A stretch of DNA of 64,000 bases, from assembly GCA_002794775.1 (NCBI GenBank), contig NBAY01000007.1:496001-560000 (forward strand), in the 5' to 3' direction. This stretch comes from Porodaedalea pini. Taxonomy: Eukaryota; Basidiomycota; Agaricomycetes; Hymenochaetales; Hymenochaetaceae. This document shows, in pieces, positions 42,816 to 54,513 of the stretch. Below the pieces are notes generated by a model. It saw nothing but the letters and a program-made list of their open reading frames with translations, had not been told where the DNA came from and did not search any database. A program made the translations under genes and the position numbers. Numbering within the stretch: position 1 is the stretch's first letter; each line of letters starts with the position of its first letter.

Positions 42816-44761
42816 TTAAACCGCAACAGCCTCTTCACGCCAGACATTCATCTCCTTCATTCGTTTGCGAGTCTCATATGGCAGCCTTTCCGCATCGGAC
42901 AGATGATCCTTCCATTCCTGCCCTCCCGAGTCTATAAAGTTCCGCAAGCGTCCTGAGACTTTGTATCCCATTTGCTCTAGTTCCTCCACGGCTAATTTGA
43001 AGCGTATGTCCCCCGCAGAGACACATTTCTTCACGATGTCTTCGTACACGGAATACGAAGGCGTAAATCCTGCACCTTTCAACTGTTCAAGATAGAAGAA
43101 CGCGTTCTCGTAGTCCGCTTGCGTTAGAACGAGCGAGATAAGACGCTCGAATGTCTTCGCCGTCGGACTGAGGCCTGCTTCCCGCATTTCGCCGAGCAAA
43201 CGCTCACCGAGCTCGAAGTGTCGTGCCGAACGGCATGCCTTCAAGAGTATCTCGAATGTTTCGGAGTCGGGCTGGACGCCAAGCGAGGGCATGGCTTTGT
43301 ATATTCCAACAGCTCGCTGCAAGTCATTGAGGGTAGCGGAAGCCTTGATCAGGGTATTAACGGCAATGATGTCGACCTTAAGCCCCTCCTTGTGTATCTC
43401 TTCAAGCACTGCATATGCATTGTCGATCAACTCCGGGTCGTGCCGAATGGCCTGGAGGATCGAGTGGGCGGAGTCGATCGTTGGATCAGCCTTTGCCGTA
43501 CGCATGAGGTCAAGAACACAAAAGGCCTCCTTCAGCTGCTGGTTCTCGACAAATGCGTCGAGCATCGGTGCGAAATGATGTTCTTGAAATTGTACGCCAA
43601 TGGCTTCTAGCTGCTTAATGGCATCTGAGGCGAGTATCGGCAAACCGTGTCGTGCGGCTGTATGCAGGACCAGCTGACAGAGTCCTTCATCAAGGAGAAT
43701 ATGGAGATCGGTGACAACTTTCTTCCAACTTCGCATAACACCGTCTGCCTAAAGTAAGCCTTGAGTTCAGCGCTCGGTGCAAGTAGCTAATGCTATACTC
43801 ACATAGAGCTGTTCTGCACTGTGCACCAACATGTTGACCCACGTTTCACTATCTAGGCGACGGACCGTCGTCTCCTCGTACGCATCCGCGAGGTCTAAGG
43901 CCAGTCGCACGTGGCCTGCCTGGCCTGCCGCGTCAATCAACAGCTGGGCAACTCGCAGACTCGGAGAGAATCCTAAATCATTCATCTCGGCGAGTTTACA
44001 CAACGCCATCTCCAAATTGTCACCATCGAGGTAATATTTGACGATAAAATCGTACGTTCGTGCATTCGGCTTAACGCCGTGCTTGTCCATCTCTTCTAGA
44101 ACGTTGAAGATTGAATCGCTATTACGATTACTGTGCGCCTGTAGACCGTATATTTATCGGATCAATACAAGGGCCAAAAACAATTATTCACTCACGAAAA
44201 GTAAGTGGTTGAACGTATTTGTATCGGGTTGTATTTTCATAGCCGTCATGTCCCTGAAGACGGCCCAGGCGTCTTGATGCATGTATTCCAGGGCAAGTGC
44301 GTTGATTAGATTGTTGTAGGTCGAGACGTCCGGTCGAACGTTGGTTCTCTTCATCTTTCCCACCAGATCAACAACTTTGTCTACTTCTTGACGGGCCAGG
44401 AAGTCCCGCATAGCCATATTGTATTGCGTAGATTGCGCACCGCGAGTGATTTTGAACACGTTTTTGTCCTGTCTGAATTCCCATACTCGCGCTGCAGGGC
44501 GTGAGGCAACACGAGAATTTCTGAATGGCGGTTTCGGTTTCGAGTCGTCGTGTTCACTTGCTGACTGAGCTTGAGTAGTTGCATTGCGAATGCCCACAGA
44601 GACTGTTGAGAAGCATGAGCATGAGCAAAAAAGATGAGCCATTCAAATGCACCTGGTGCGGACGACGCCTTCCATGCCGAAGACACAGCTCTGGCTGACC
44701 GTCGACTCACAGAAGCTCGTGTGCATGCGTTGAGAGCATGTCTGGACGAAGATGCGAGCAT
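42816..44761 (-). CDS. Mitochondrial pentatricopeptide repeat protein
   Basis: RNA-binding PPR protein, probably for mitochondrial transcripts. The N-terminus (MLASSSRHALNACTRAS, rich in Arg/Ser/Ala without acids) fits a targeting peptide. An in-frame ATG at 44800 is also possible. PPR units are clear: MKRTNVRPDVSTYNNLINAL, MTAMKIQPDTNTFNHLLF, MDKHGVKPNARTYDFIVKYY, IHKEGLKVDIIAVNTLIKAS, MPSLGVQPDSETFEILLKAC and MREAGLSPTAKTFERLISLV. Four exons are joined by short introns (about 44643-44592, 44186-44142, 43800-43747). The C-terminus has no extra domain. The specific RNA target cannot be told. Confidence 0.88.
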
Positions 44762-44975
44762 CGACCTCACTCCGTCATGCAGGACGAAAATCACTTTCAA
44801 AGTGCTCTTTTCTTGACCGAAGCTGTCACGAGGCGCTCACGTGATGGAGCGCGTCGCGTTGAGTTTGAGTTTTGACCGTTGACAGCTCGTGAAGATACCT
44901 CATACACCGCTCTAACGAAGGCATTTCTCTTGTTCCAAATAGTATCTAAATGCGTAGTAACTGACAACTATACAG

Positions 44976-47098
44976 ATGGAACGAGCCGACGATTACAACA
45001 CGAAAGACACTATTAGCTTGAAACACCCACAACTCGTCTACCTTAAACGCAAGCTCGAAGACTTGGAGGAAGTCCACCGGGATGGAAAGAAAGCAGTAAT
45101 TATCTTCCATATCTCTCATCCATTAACTGAACCGATCTCTCTTAATGCGCCTACAGCACGCCGCCGAAATTGACCGTCTAAAGGCTGATCATGAGCGCAC
45201 CCGGAAAGCCAACAAGGAGCAAACGGAACAGATTGCACGGCTGAAGAAGCATAATGAATTGACGGAGGGTCGTGCGCAGGACCTGAAGAAGAGCGTGTTG
45301 ACCGCACAAAGTGAGGCACGGGAGCTGCGGCTCAAACTACGCGGCGTTGAAGCAGAGCGCGATCGGCTCGTCGGCAAACAGACAGACACTACGGAAATGC
45401 GAAGAGCAATGAACGTCGCAGAAGCTCGAAAGAAGGACGAGGTACAAGAGCGTGAAAAGCGTATCGCGGAGTTACAACGGGCCCTAACGGCAGAGAAGCA
45501 ACGCGCAATGGAGACCGAGGCGAAGGCTAGGGATCAAAGGGTTAAGCTGGAGAAAGAGGCACGAGAAATACGCATGAAAAATGCAACCATCGAACAACGA
45601 CTAGAGCGTGCGCAAGCGGAACTGAAGGAGGCGGAGTCCCGAAAGAGTGCTCTGGAGCGCGAGTCATCTTCGACGTCCGAGTCCTTGGCCGCACGAGTCT
45701 CTGAGCTCGAGGCGACCCTCAAGCTCACTGCCAACGAGTACAACCGCCTCTCCTCATCATCGACTTCCATGGCGGCATACGAGGCATTAAAACTTGAGGC
45801 AGCACGTCTTCGTTTATATGTTGCTCGTCTGGAGAGGAAATTAGGGAACTCAGATGAACAGGTACATGAGCTAGTGCAACTCATCCGCCAAACACAAGTG
45901 ACCAACACTCTTCTATCCGACCAACTACGAGGAGCACATGCAGAATTGAAATGGCGCTCTGAGGAGTCCAAATTCATGTCTTCGCCTTCGCTCATTCTTT
46001 CGACCTTTGACTCGATAAACTCAGAGATCGACGAGTTCATATTGGAGGAAAGGCATAACAGGGACGAGGAACAAGCGCTCCTTCAGAGTGCCGCCCAGAA
46101 CCAGCTCAAACTCTGTCGCGAAAGCAGTGCACAGCTCATAGAGTACCTATCTAGCACAGAACACTCGCTCTTTAACGATCGCGCGGAAGTGACACGGCTA
46201 AAAGGAAAACTTGCCGAAACCAATATCGTTATCACAAAAGTCTCTCAAGAAGGCGAGGCCCGTACAAAGGAGCGCGACGATCTCCAGAACAAAGTTGCCT
46301 CACACGTCACAGAAATCTTCAATCTCCAAACGAAACTTGCAGAGTCGGAGAAGGCGTTACTCGCCGCTGAAAGCCGCGCGAGGACGGAACTCTCCAAACG
46401 CGAGGATCTGTTGAGGAAGGAGCGCGAGCTAACGAGCCGCTTGCACTCAACGGTACATAAGAGCAAAATGGCGGAGGATGCGCTGAAGGCAGAGATTGAG
46501 CAGTGAGTAACATATTCTGGCATAGTAAGTTTTATCCTGAGCTCCAACTCAAGGTTGTCCACGGAGCTCGCGGGTGCGGATGCCTATCGAGAGGCTTACC
46601 AGAGCATCGCAGAGGAAATGCGCGGCCTCGTCGCACGTAACGCTCTCGCTGAAGATGAGGCAAATCGTCTCAGCCAATTCAACGCCGAAATCCTGAGCCA
46701 TCGCAATCCGACACAGAAAATTCTGTACGTGGACCGCATCCGACGTGAACTTGCTGACACGAAGCAGGTAAGCACAATCAAGTTCTTTGACTAAGCAACC
46801 CTTTTTTTGTTACAAATACTTACTGCGATTAAACCTCTAGAAACTTGCTCTGAGCACACGCGACCATGAGACTGCCGTATCAGAGGCTGCTTCCTTACGC
46901 GACGAGTTAGCAATGTACAAGTCCGTGACCGTGCCCTTCGAAGGCAAGCCGCGCACGACTATGACGCGTATCCGGCGCGTCCCGCTAAGCGCACAAACAC
47001 TCAACGTACAGACTGAGATTCCGCAAGAACAGGATTACAGGCCGTATCCCGATCAATACAACCTACCAGGCGATATGACAATGGACGAGCTATTGTGA
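44976..47098 (+). CDS. Coiled-coil protein with HMMR-like C-terminal motif
   Basis: Exons 44976-45095, 45157-46502, 46554-46767 and 46841-47098 give 645 aa. Nearly the whole protein is predicted coiled coil: heptad-rich charged helices such as RLKADHERTRKANKEQTEQ and EARELRLKLRGVEAERDRL. The conserved spot is near the C-terminus, ILSHRNPTQKILYVDRIRRE, which resembles the H-x-N-x-x-Q-K-I-x-x-V/I motif at the C-terminus of the hyaluronan-mediated motility receptor (HMMR) and some kinesin-like proteins. That suggests a microtubule or spindle role, but this is inference. The tail is short and non-coiled (DQYNLPGDMTMDELL). Confidence 0.75.
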
Positions 47099-47466
47099 GG
47101 CTGCGCTTACAATTCCACGGATATGTCAGGACATACATAACACATCTTATTCATTGTATAACGTGCCACCGGATGGCCCCAGCTATCGTACATGCTCTCA
47201 TATGCGTCTCACTTGCTATCCGCATATTCTTATATTTTTCTCGTTGTTTATTCTTGATTTTGTTTCATGCATTTGGCATGTGTTCGATCGCTCACAATAT
47301 GTTCAAATTGCTATATTCTGTCCGATATACAGTCTATAATTACGGCTATAAAAATGCAAGGATGTAGAGCACAATACAGTATGCGTGGTTAGAAGAAAGA
47401 CATGTCACTGTCCGTCCCAAGAAATCAGACAAAAAAGTGAAAAAGATGAGTATTGCACAATGAATC
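47099..47466. other. Convergent intergenic region
   Basis: 3' flanks of the coiled-coil gene and of the phospholipase B gene. No gene is supported. Confidence 0.5.
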
Positions 47467-50066
47467 TCAGTTCCGTTCTCGACTGGACAACTCAAATGAT
47501 CCCAGTCGGTCGCTGTATGCCTTCCATGGCGCGTCCGTCTCATTTGCTTGGACGGTGAGCCGCTTGTATTTGGCGTTCCTGCTCGCCGTGTATCTCCGCC
47601 TGAACATTGTTACAACAGTCAGAATAGTTCTAAGCACAAAAAAGGTTTAAAAACGACACGCACAAAATAAAAATTGCGGCAATGATCACGACAACCAGAG
47701 CGACGGAGCCTACGATAATTGGCACTTTATGTGCGTCAAAGAATCCCTCCACCTTGCTAAGACCCTGTGGGTCCGGGTCTACGAACGCGTAACTCCGCCC
47801 GACAATCTCTGAGCTATTTGGTGGATTATTCGGGTCGTAGCAGTATTGCTTGAAGCAGTTTGAGCAAATGTCTGAGCGTGGGATGACAGGTGACACCTTG
47901 TAGCGTGCACGATCAATCGCTGCACACTGGAAGCACATGCCGAAGTTTCGGTCGGCGCCCTTCAAGTTAGGAATAAATCCAGACGTGGTGATATTCTGAG
48001 CCTGGTTCAAGAATGCCGTCGTTTCCTTCTGAGTGTACTGGATTTTGAAGGTGCCAGTGCTAGACAAGTTTATAGATGAGTGTGTATTGTCAATGTGGTA
48101 CAAGATGTTGCGTACTTCGTGACAGGATTGTCTCCGTTGACCGGTGGAGAATTCGGAAGGTAAATGAAGAGAGGGTATTCTGGAGGATTTTGAGTTGGGT
48201 CGCATCCGAAGAAAGTTATCCTCTGGTTTACACCCGTTGATATGAAGTCAGCGGTGCTCGAGGGAATGGGCGGAAAGGCTTGATGTGACGATGAAAGTAC
48301 ACTCGTCATCCGCTGCGAGCTGAAAACGATTGACGATCCACTGAAAAGGAGGACATAAGCAGGACAATTGAGCGAATGCCTTACGAACTGACTTTGGCCA
48401 ACCGAAGGTCGGATCATCCGCGCTAGCGTCAAGCCCGAGGATGACATCCAAGCTGCGTGCCTTTACAAAAAGTGAGCCTAGAGGTACGTTCTCTTCATTC
48501 GAGGAACCATCAATCAAGTCGAGCCATGTTGAATTCGAGTCCTCAAAAGAGTCGGGCTTCAGAGACTGGAATGGCTATTTTAAACGTAGTTAGAGATCAG
48601 GACATACCGAAGAGCAGAAGTAAATATACATACATTTGGCCAATTTGCGACATCATCTGCACGAGTGCGAACTTCTGTTAATTGTCTGCTGAGCACGTAA
48701 AGTAAAGAGGATGCATCTCCGGGGCTGAATCCTTGAAGCGTGTTGTGCGCGAAATCTAGAATTTGCTGTGGTATGCGAATACAAGATCAGTCGAAGTGCA
48801 AACAGTACTGTGATGGGGACGAACATTGAATAGACTGGCACTCGTCCCCATTATGAATCCGGCCTGATCAAAACCAGTAACACATGCCGTATCATTAGGC
48901 GGTGTCCCATTATTGAAATGAGTCCCAGCATAGGTGAGATTGACCATAGCGGAGAGGTTTGGATCCCAAGAGCCAAACTCAGCCGGAGATATCTTGACAC
49001 TACCTATCAGATCTGTGCTTTCTGACCTGTCAAGACAAGTCTCTCACCTCATAAACAATAGGTTCAGGAGATAAAATAGTCGTCAAGTTTGAGCCGACAG
49101 GTCTGGAATTTGCGATGATGAGAGGGAAGGGCGTTAAGTGCTGTTGGAAGGCGGGAATCTCCGGGATGCGAGACCACAACTGGCCAGCTCCGTGCGCCGA
49201 GTTATTCGTGAAGAAGTTCGGTCGGGTGGTGCTATTCAAGAAATGGTAGGAGATCATACGTGACCATGGATCTGTCAAACTCGTATCTCTGATTCTCAAA
49301 ATCAGAACCCGACAAGGAAACTATATGCATTAATACGTACAGGCCCTTGTCAGCTTTCGCCACAACACTCCATAATATGCTGCCGAAGAAATATTGATTG
49401 TCTTCGTCGAAAAGATCCAGACCATCTGGACTCGCGAGGTTCAAGTCCAGAATCCAGCCTGTCAGGTTTCCTCCATTCCCGAAGACCAAGTCGGGTATTG
49501 TTGGCCAGTCATTAAAGAACATCGACCCAGTCACCCAACTGCCGCCTTTTTTCAGTTTGAGAATGGATGTGTCACAATCACGTTCGGTCCATTAATGACT
49601 CACCGGAAAGACCTGAAATATACGATGCCACCTGCAAGAGTCCCCCTGTCCCAGCACTCTTGGCAACGTCGTCTCGTGCATCGAGACCTGAGAGGACTCC
49701 AGCGCCGAGTTGTGCTGCACGGTATCCGCCTCCGCTGATCGCAATGCCAACCTTTGAGTAGTTGACCGAGCTGAAGACACTTAAGTTGTAACCGATTGCA
49801 GAGCCGTCACCAAGCCACTGCTCCCAAGCATCGGCGATGACAGTAGCTTCCCGTTCAGAGATGTAATCGGCCTCTATAGGATGCAGAGTCTGGTTTTCAG
49901 GGCTAAAGACACGCACGAGAGGGGTGGTGGAGGTATCAGGGCAAGTGACAGAGACCTGCGGAGCATAGTCGGTAGGACTACCCAAATCCAAAGCAGCCAC
50001 CGTGTTCCAGAAGAGCAGAGCAAGGAAGTGTAGTCGCAGCCGCCGACAGCATCTATGAGTGACCAT
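47467..50066 (-). CDS. Phospholipase B/lysophospholipase with C-terminal membrane anchor
   Basis: cPLA2-like acyl hydrolase that removes fatty acids from (lyso)phospholipids at the cell surface. A signal peptide is visible (MVTHRCCRRLRLHFLALLF then WNTVAALD). Catalytic elements are AISGGGYRAAQLGAG (arginine motif), YISGLS joined by splicing to GGSWVTGS (nucleophile Ser), and WLDLIDGSSNEENVPLGSLF (aspartate motif; the usual DGG is DGS here). Many N-glycosylation sequons and paired cysteines (CFQCAAID, ICSNCFKQYC) fit a secreted ectodomain. It ends with a hydrophobic helix (VPIIVGSVALVVVIIAAIFI). The last exon, reached through a GTGCGT to TTCAG intron, adds a basic 40-residue cytoplasmic tail (LRRYTASRNAKYKRL) ending at TGA 47467-47469. 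Yeast enzymes of this family use a GPI anchor instead. About ten exons. Confidence 0.88.
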
Positions 50067-51204
50067 CGTGGAAGAAAGAGGACAAGATGGCACAAGGCTC
50101 AGGACGACGGATGTAAAGGCGAGGTTGGGACGTGGACAGCCTCGCATGTATCGCAGGACGGCGCGCCATCATTTTCTGGTCAACTCGGGGATGCCCGGCT
50201 CACACGGGGACGTAGTGACTGAGTTAGGCCCGCACTTGCTATTATCTCAAGCCTCGAAAGCAAAAATACGTGACTGCGGGCATGGAGAATGCGTGGCACT
50301 GCTTTACAACACGGGCGGGGGTAGCGACGAAAACGCGCGTTGCACGTTTCATATTTATATTTGTTGACGCGTCGCGACAGCTTTATGTAAATCTTACGCC
50401 ATAAGCTCAACGCATTCTGCGAGTTAGGGTTCCGCGCGCATAAGAGAGGCGTTATACGGGTACGCGCGTATATGAAAATAATGCTTCTAGCATCATACGC
50501 ATACGAATGACAGACTTTCAGGCTAGATAAAGAACTCTTGTATGCATAGTTAGCCAGGACACCTCCTGGTCCATTTTATTGAAGAAATTCTGCTGGTAGC
50601 TTGAGTGAAGAAGGAAGACAACGTAATAAGGAGCAGGTGGGGTAGGAAGATAAAGGGAATAACAGCATCCTTTGTGGCTCTTGAGGTGAGTTTGGCTCCT
50701 TTCTTAGTCTCATGGCTTATTTCTTTGCTGCAGAGAGTGCTAGAATGGTGCATGGACCAAGTAGAATGCCTGCATCGGCACAGGCAGACTCAATTGCTGT
50801 ATATGCCGTATATGGCAAAAACTTCCAGTCTTTATACGCATACGCACGTATCCTACGACGGCTTTGCGGTATACCCGTATGCGTATAAATTAATACGCAT
50901 ACGCGCGGAACCCTACTAGTACTAGTACTGCGAGTCAAATTAATTGGCGCGATGTATACCTCACAAAAATAGAGGCTGACTAAGATAATTTTGTCCTCAG
51001 CCATCTGGTCGCCTGACACTATGGCTATAGAAATAGTTTAGCATCAAGTAAAATACTATGATTTTACATCATTAAACACTGCACAGCATAAAATTAGATA
51101 CAAGAATATTACTATGGGCACGTAGAAAGGACCTATACACTGAATACCAAGAGAGCGAATAGACAGAAAGAGAGAACATTGTTACTTTACATGAACATGA
51201 AGAA
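50067..51204. other. Intergenic region containing a MITE candidate
   Basis: Upstream of the phospholipase gene and downstream of the cupredoxin gene. Apart from the short inverted-repeat element at 50427-50913 nothing is supported. ACTAGT repeats follow the element (50914-50928). Confidence 0.5.
50427..50913. mobile_element. MITE candidate, TA-flanked, 487 bp
   Basis: The left end GGGTTCCGCGCG (50427-50438) is the perfect reverse complement of the right end CGCGCGGAACCC (50902-50913). Each end is flanked by TA (50425-50426 and 50914-50915), as expected for a TA target duplication of Tc1/mariner-type elements. The inside has no ORF but repeats TACGCATACG or its complement several times near both ends (about 50490 and 50838-50900), like subterminal repeats. 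Non-autonomous; a parent transposase is not in the window. Confidence 0.65.
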
Positions 51205-52909
51205 TCAGTTCCTGTCATATTGATTATACTGAGGCGGACCTGGCGATTTCGGCGGCTCGTTGTCCTGATTCAATTTCAAGTTAGCGTGCGGATTTGGCAA
51301 AGCGTGAAAAAGTCCAGGCGGCGGAGAGACGCTGATGCTGGCGTGCTCGTGTTGCGTAGATGAGGTCCAAGAAGCGTCGCTACTTCCTTCGCAATCTCGT
51401 GGACACCCATGTTAGAGCTCTGCACGGCTGTTGGATACTGTGGCTGTGGATGGAAATTCATGTTTGCTAGAACAAGGAGATACTTATAAGACTTATGTTC
51501 CTTTTTATGAGGAAAAGAGACAAACGAGCTTCTGCCGCCCTGACACCAAACTCATGTCCGGGAAGGCCGCCGGAAAGAGCAGGTTCTGATGGGGGTCCAG
51601 AGAGTACCGACGAGCCCTGGGTGTAAGATGTATTGCGGGAGTACGGGTTATCGGTGGTTTCATTCAGCACATGCTGTTGGCCATAGTTCCCTCCGGCTGC
51701 AACTGGCCCGCCGTCCATGTTTGCAAGGCCACGAGAGCTTCCTGTAAGGTTATACTGAAGAGAGGATACAGGAGCTGCGCCTGCGAACGGGTCCCCTTGA
51801 TATACGTTGTTTATGCCAGGTCCCTGAGGAGTAACAGAACCTTTAGCAGTATCATACTTTTCACCTGACTCAGGTCCGTACGGTGCGCCCGTGTTAGCAG
51901 CTCGCTGACGTCTGGTTCGGAACAGGAGGAAGGCGAGGAGGGCGATGATGCAAACGACGACGGCACCTCCAACGCCTCCACCGATGGCAGCGCCGTTGTT
52001 AGAGGATGATTTGCTTGGGGAAGCGGAAGTCTCTGAAGGGAGAGCAGAGGAGCTCGAAGTAGTCGTAGACGGCGGAATAACGAAGGATGACATCGCCGAG
52101 GTTACTGGCAGTACGGATGGCGTCGGCGTAAAGGGAGGGGAAGTTGCAACAGCGCCAGCTCCTGACAGTACAACGCTTGAGGTTTGCTGGAAGTAGAGAG
52201 TACAATCAGATTTGTTCATGTAAGCTTAAGGTTATATTTACGACAGGAGCACCAGTCACGCTCTTCGCCGCTAGAGAATAGGAGGTGTACTGATCCGCAG
52301 GGGCATTTATCGCCCTTGAAACAGCGAATAAGTTCGAGAGTTCCTTTGATATTTATTCCGACAAAGCCTATCCTACCATGCCATTGGCGTAGTGGAATGA
52401 AGGAAGTGTCGCCGCACAGTAGAAAAAGATGGCTAAGGATAAGCAGTAGTTGGTCAGGCATAGGCTTTGGAGTGAAATGAAAGGAGTACAGACGAGCAGA
52501 TGCATTGGTGACTGTCTAGCTCCAAATCGGAGATGGGTTCGTGTCGTTCGCAACAAACCCGCCGACCAGGCCGCTCTTGAAACCTTCAGATAGCTGAGAA
52601 CAAGGATTGTCAAGACCTATAGACTGGGTAACGCCATGATGGCTTTCAAAACGTATCAGGGTCTGGAAAGGCAGTCAAGCGATTTACAGGACAAGCACTC
52701 GCCCAGCAGTGAAGAGGAATTGAACGACATCTCCCTCCAAGGCAGCGACTGTCCGGGGATCATAGAATTGACCCATTGAAACCTATTTGAAGTCAATTAA
52801 TATTGTTTTATTATGAAGCGTCAGAGCACCCTAAACTCACCGTATGAGTAGACTGTGAGCGAGCCAATAGAGCGATAAAACCCAAGACTAATCCAGTGCC
52901 ATACCTCAT
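51205..52909 (-). CDS. Cupredoxin-domain single-span membrane protein
   Basis: Fungal cell-surface protein: signal peptide (MRYGTGLVLGFIALLARSQS), one cupredoxin-like domain, Ser/Thr-rich stalk, one transmembrane helix (AAIGGGVGGAVVVCIIALLA then FLLF) with a basic stop-transfer (RTRRQR), and a proline/glycine-rich cytoplasmic tail ending PGPPQYNQYDRN. The cupredoxin blocks are FYDPRTVAALEGDVVQFLF, HHGVTQSIGLDNPC, GFKSGLVGGFVAND and PIFFYCAATLPSFHYANGM. They need introns at GTGCTT (about 52705-52670), GTCTGT (about 52490-52430) and GTAGGA to CAG. One in-frame TAG sits at about 52515-52517 (PIWS-stop-TVTNAS). It may be a nonsense mutation, or may be removed with the 51-nt segment from a GTCGGC donor, at the cost of part of the fold. 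Copper binding is uncertain. Confidence 0.7.
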
Positions 52910-53522
52910 CGTAGGTCGTGGTAAACAGTCAAGAGACAGGAGATTGGGGATCAACACTTGCACGGCAAGTCGGCGTGCTAGATGGCGCTCATCCCAGGGA
53001 CATGATTGCACTCAAAGAGAAACGTCCAGATACACAGCCAGGCACGAGAAAAAGATGAAATACAGTAAGTGTTGATGAGCGCCTGCAGTGAATGAGTGGA
53101 CCATAAGGTCGCTGAAGGATCATCAGATCCTTAGCTGTAAATACCAGGTATTGAAGGCTTCGTACGATTCTAAAGGGCACCAGCAGTGCCTGGCGGCGCA
53201 CGTCCGGCATGAGAATGGTGTTTTGTACTGAATTTCCATGAAATTATGAGTGAGTATAAGATATGCACGCCCGTCGTCGAGATGGGCGACGACTTCTGTC
53301 AGGAAATGAAAGCGTAGCGCTGAACCTTGAGAACAAGTTTATTAATTAGAAAATCTGCCTTCCAAATCTGACGTGGTACGATGGACACTCTTTGAGAAAA
53401 TTTGGTACGATCTCGCAGAGTAGCGCTCTGACACCATCTGAAAAAAATAAAAATAAAAATAAAACTCGACATGAATCCCTGGGAGCCTCGATCTGAGATA
53501 ATTAACTCACGCCATAACAACT
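52910..53522. other. Intergenic region
   Basis: Promoter of the cupredoxin gene and 3' flank of the acetyltransferase gene. Short minus-strand frames (53299-53550, 52989-53210) have no start, splice or family support. Confidence 0.45.
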
Positions 53523-54378
53523 TCAATTGATCTGGGCCGTAAGCCTCCATTCCATGAAATGCAAGCCGACCATACCACCGCCTTTACTCTCCGGAATGGT
53601 TACACAGTCCTCGACCAAATCAAAAATTTTGAACCCATTTTTCAAGAACACCCTCACGCTTCCAGCATTTCCTGTGAAGGCCCTGCCATGTATAATATGT
53701 GCATTCATCCGGGGAACAGCCCATTCGTGTATAATCGTTTGCAGTGCCGCGCTCATAATTCCTCTGCCATGATGACTCGCCGCCAGATAATCTGATGTCA
53801 CTTACAATTCAGCATGATGCAGGAGAGGACAAGCTATACGGATCTGACGTACATCCGATGTCCCAGATTATTTCGGGATTACCTGCAGGCTGCGCCGCGT
53901 TGCGCGCGCTAAGCACCGCCTCTTGCTCCTTATCCCGCAAATAGTCAAACCGCCCACATCTCAATATGTCTATGTCGCCGAGGAATACATCTGTGCCGTC
54001 CGCTTGTACTTCGCGCAGAGCCCGTACCGGACAACGATCGACATGTACGAGCGCTAGCTCCATGCCACCTGTTTCTCCAGGATGACTCTGCTCGTCCTTC
54101 GTCGCAGCTTCCTTGAGCGTATCAAGGACAGCATCACACCCTTGTCTGATAGAAGCAAGCCAAGATTCGGCATGCTCTGGGAGGTACGGAAATGGAGGAC
54201 TAAGCAACGTCTTATAGACGCGAGCGTCATTGAGAATCTCAGTGATGGCTCTGGCGTCGCTCATGCGCGGCGGCGTGATGATGATGTTATCGTGAGGTGC
54301 GGAAAGTTGCAGGTAGAGCTCCTTCGTACGCGAGTTCTCTTTCAAAGGCTGTAGTAGTCTGCAGGACGACACAGCCAT
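53523..54378 (-). CDS. GNAT-family N-acetyltransferase
   Basis: Acetyl-CoA dependent acetyltransferase of the RimJ/RimL-like type found widely in fungi; the substrate is unknown. Exons (minus) 53853-54378 and 53523-53791 join in frame to 264 aa. Family pattern: IIITPPRMSDARAITEILND, SPPFPYLPEHAESWL, then the acetyl-CoA loop YYLAASHHGRGIMSAALQTI (the H-x-G-x-G-I-M type) and NAGSVRVFLKNGFKIFDLVE, closing with GLHFMEWRL. It lies between the cupredoxin and cysteine synthase genes, all on the minus strand, but fungal genes are not in operons and no link is implied. Confidence 0.85.
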
Positions 54379-54513
54379 GGTCAGATAACGGGAAACGTTT
54401 TCAAGGACTCACCATCGACTTTTATTGCTGGCGAAATGAGTCAGATGCTTAGTGCACATGGACTGCCACGGAAAGATCCGTCGAAGTCGGGGAATTTGAA
54501 TAATATTGCAAAT

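Noticed and set aside
45534..46040. Minus-strand 168-codon Ser/Arg-rich frame
   Set aside because: Antisense shadow of the coiled-coil gene.
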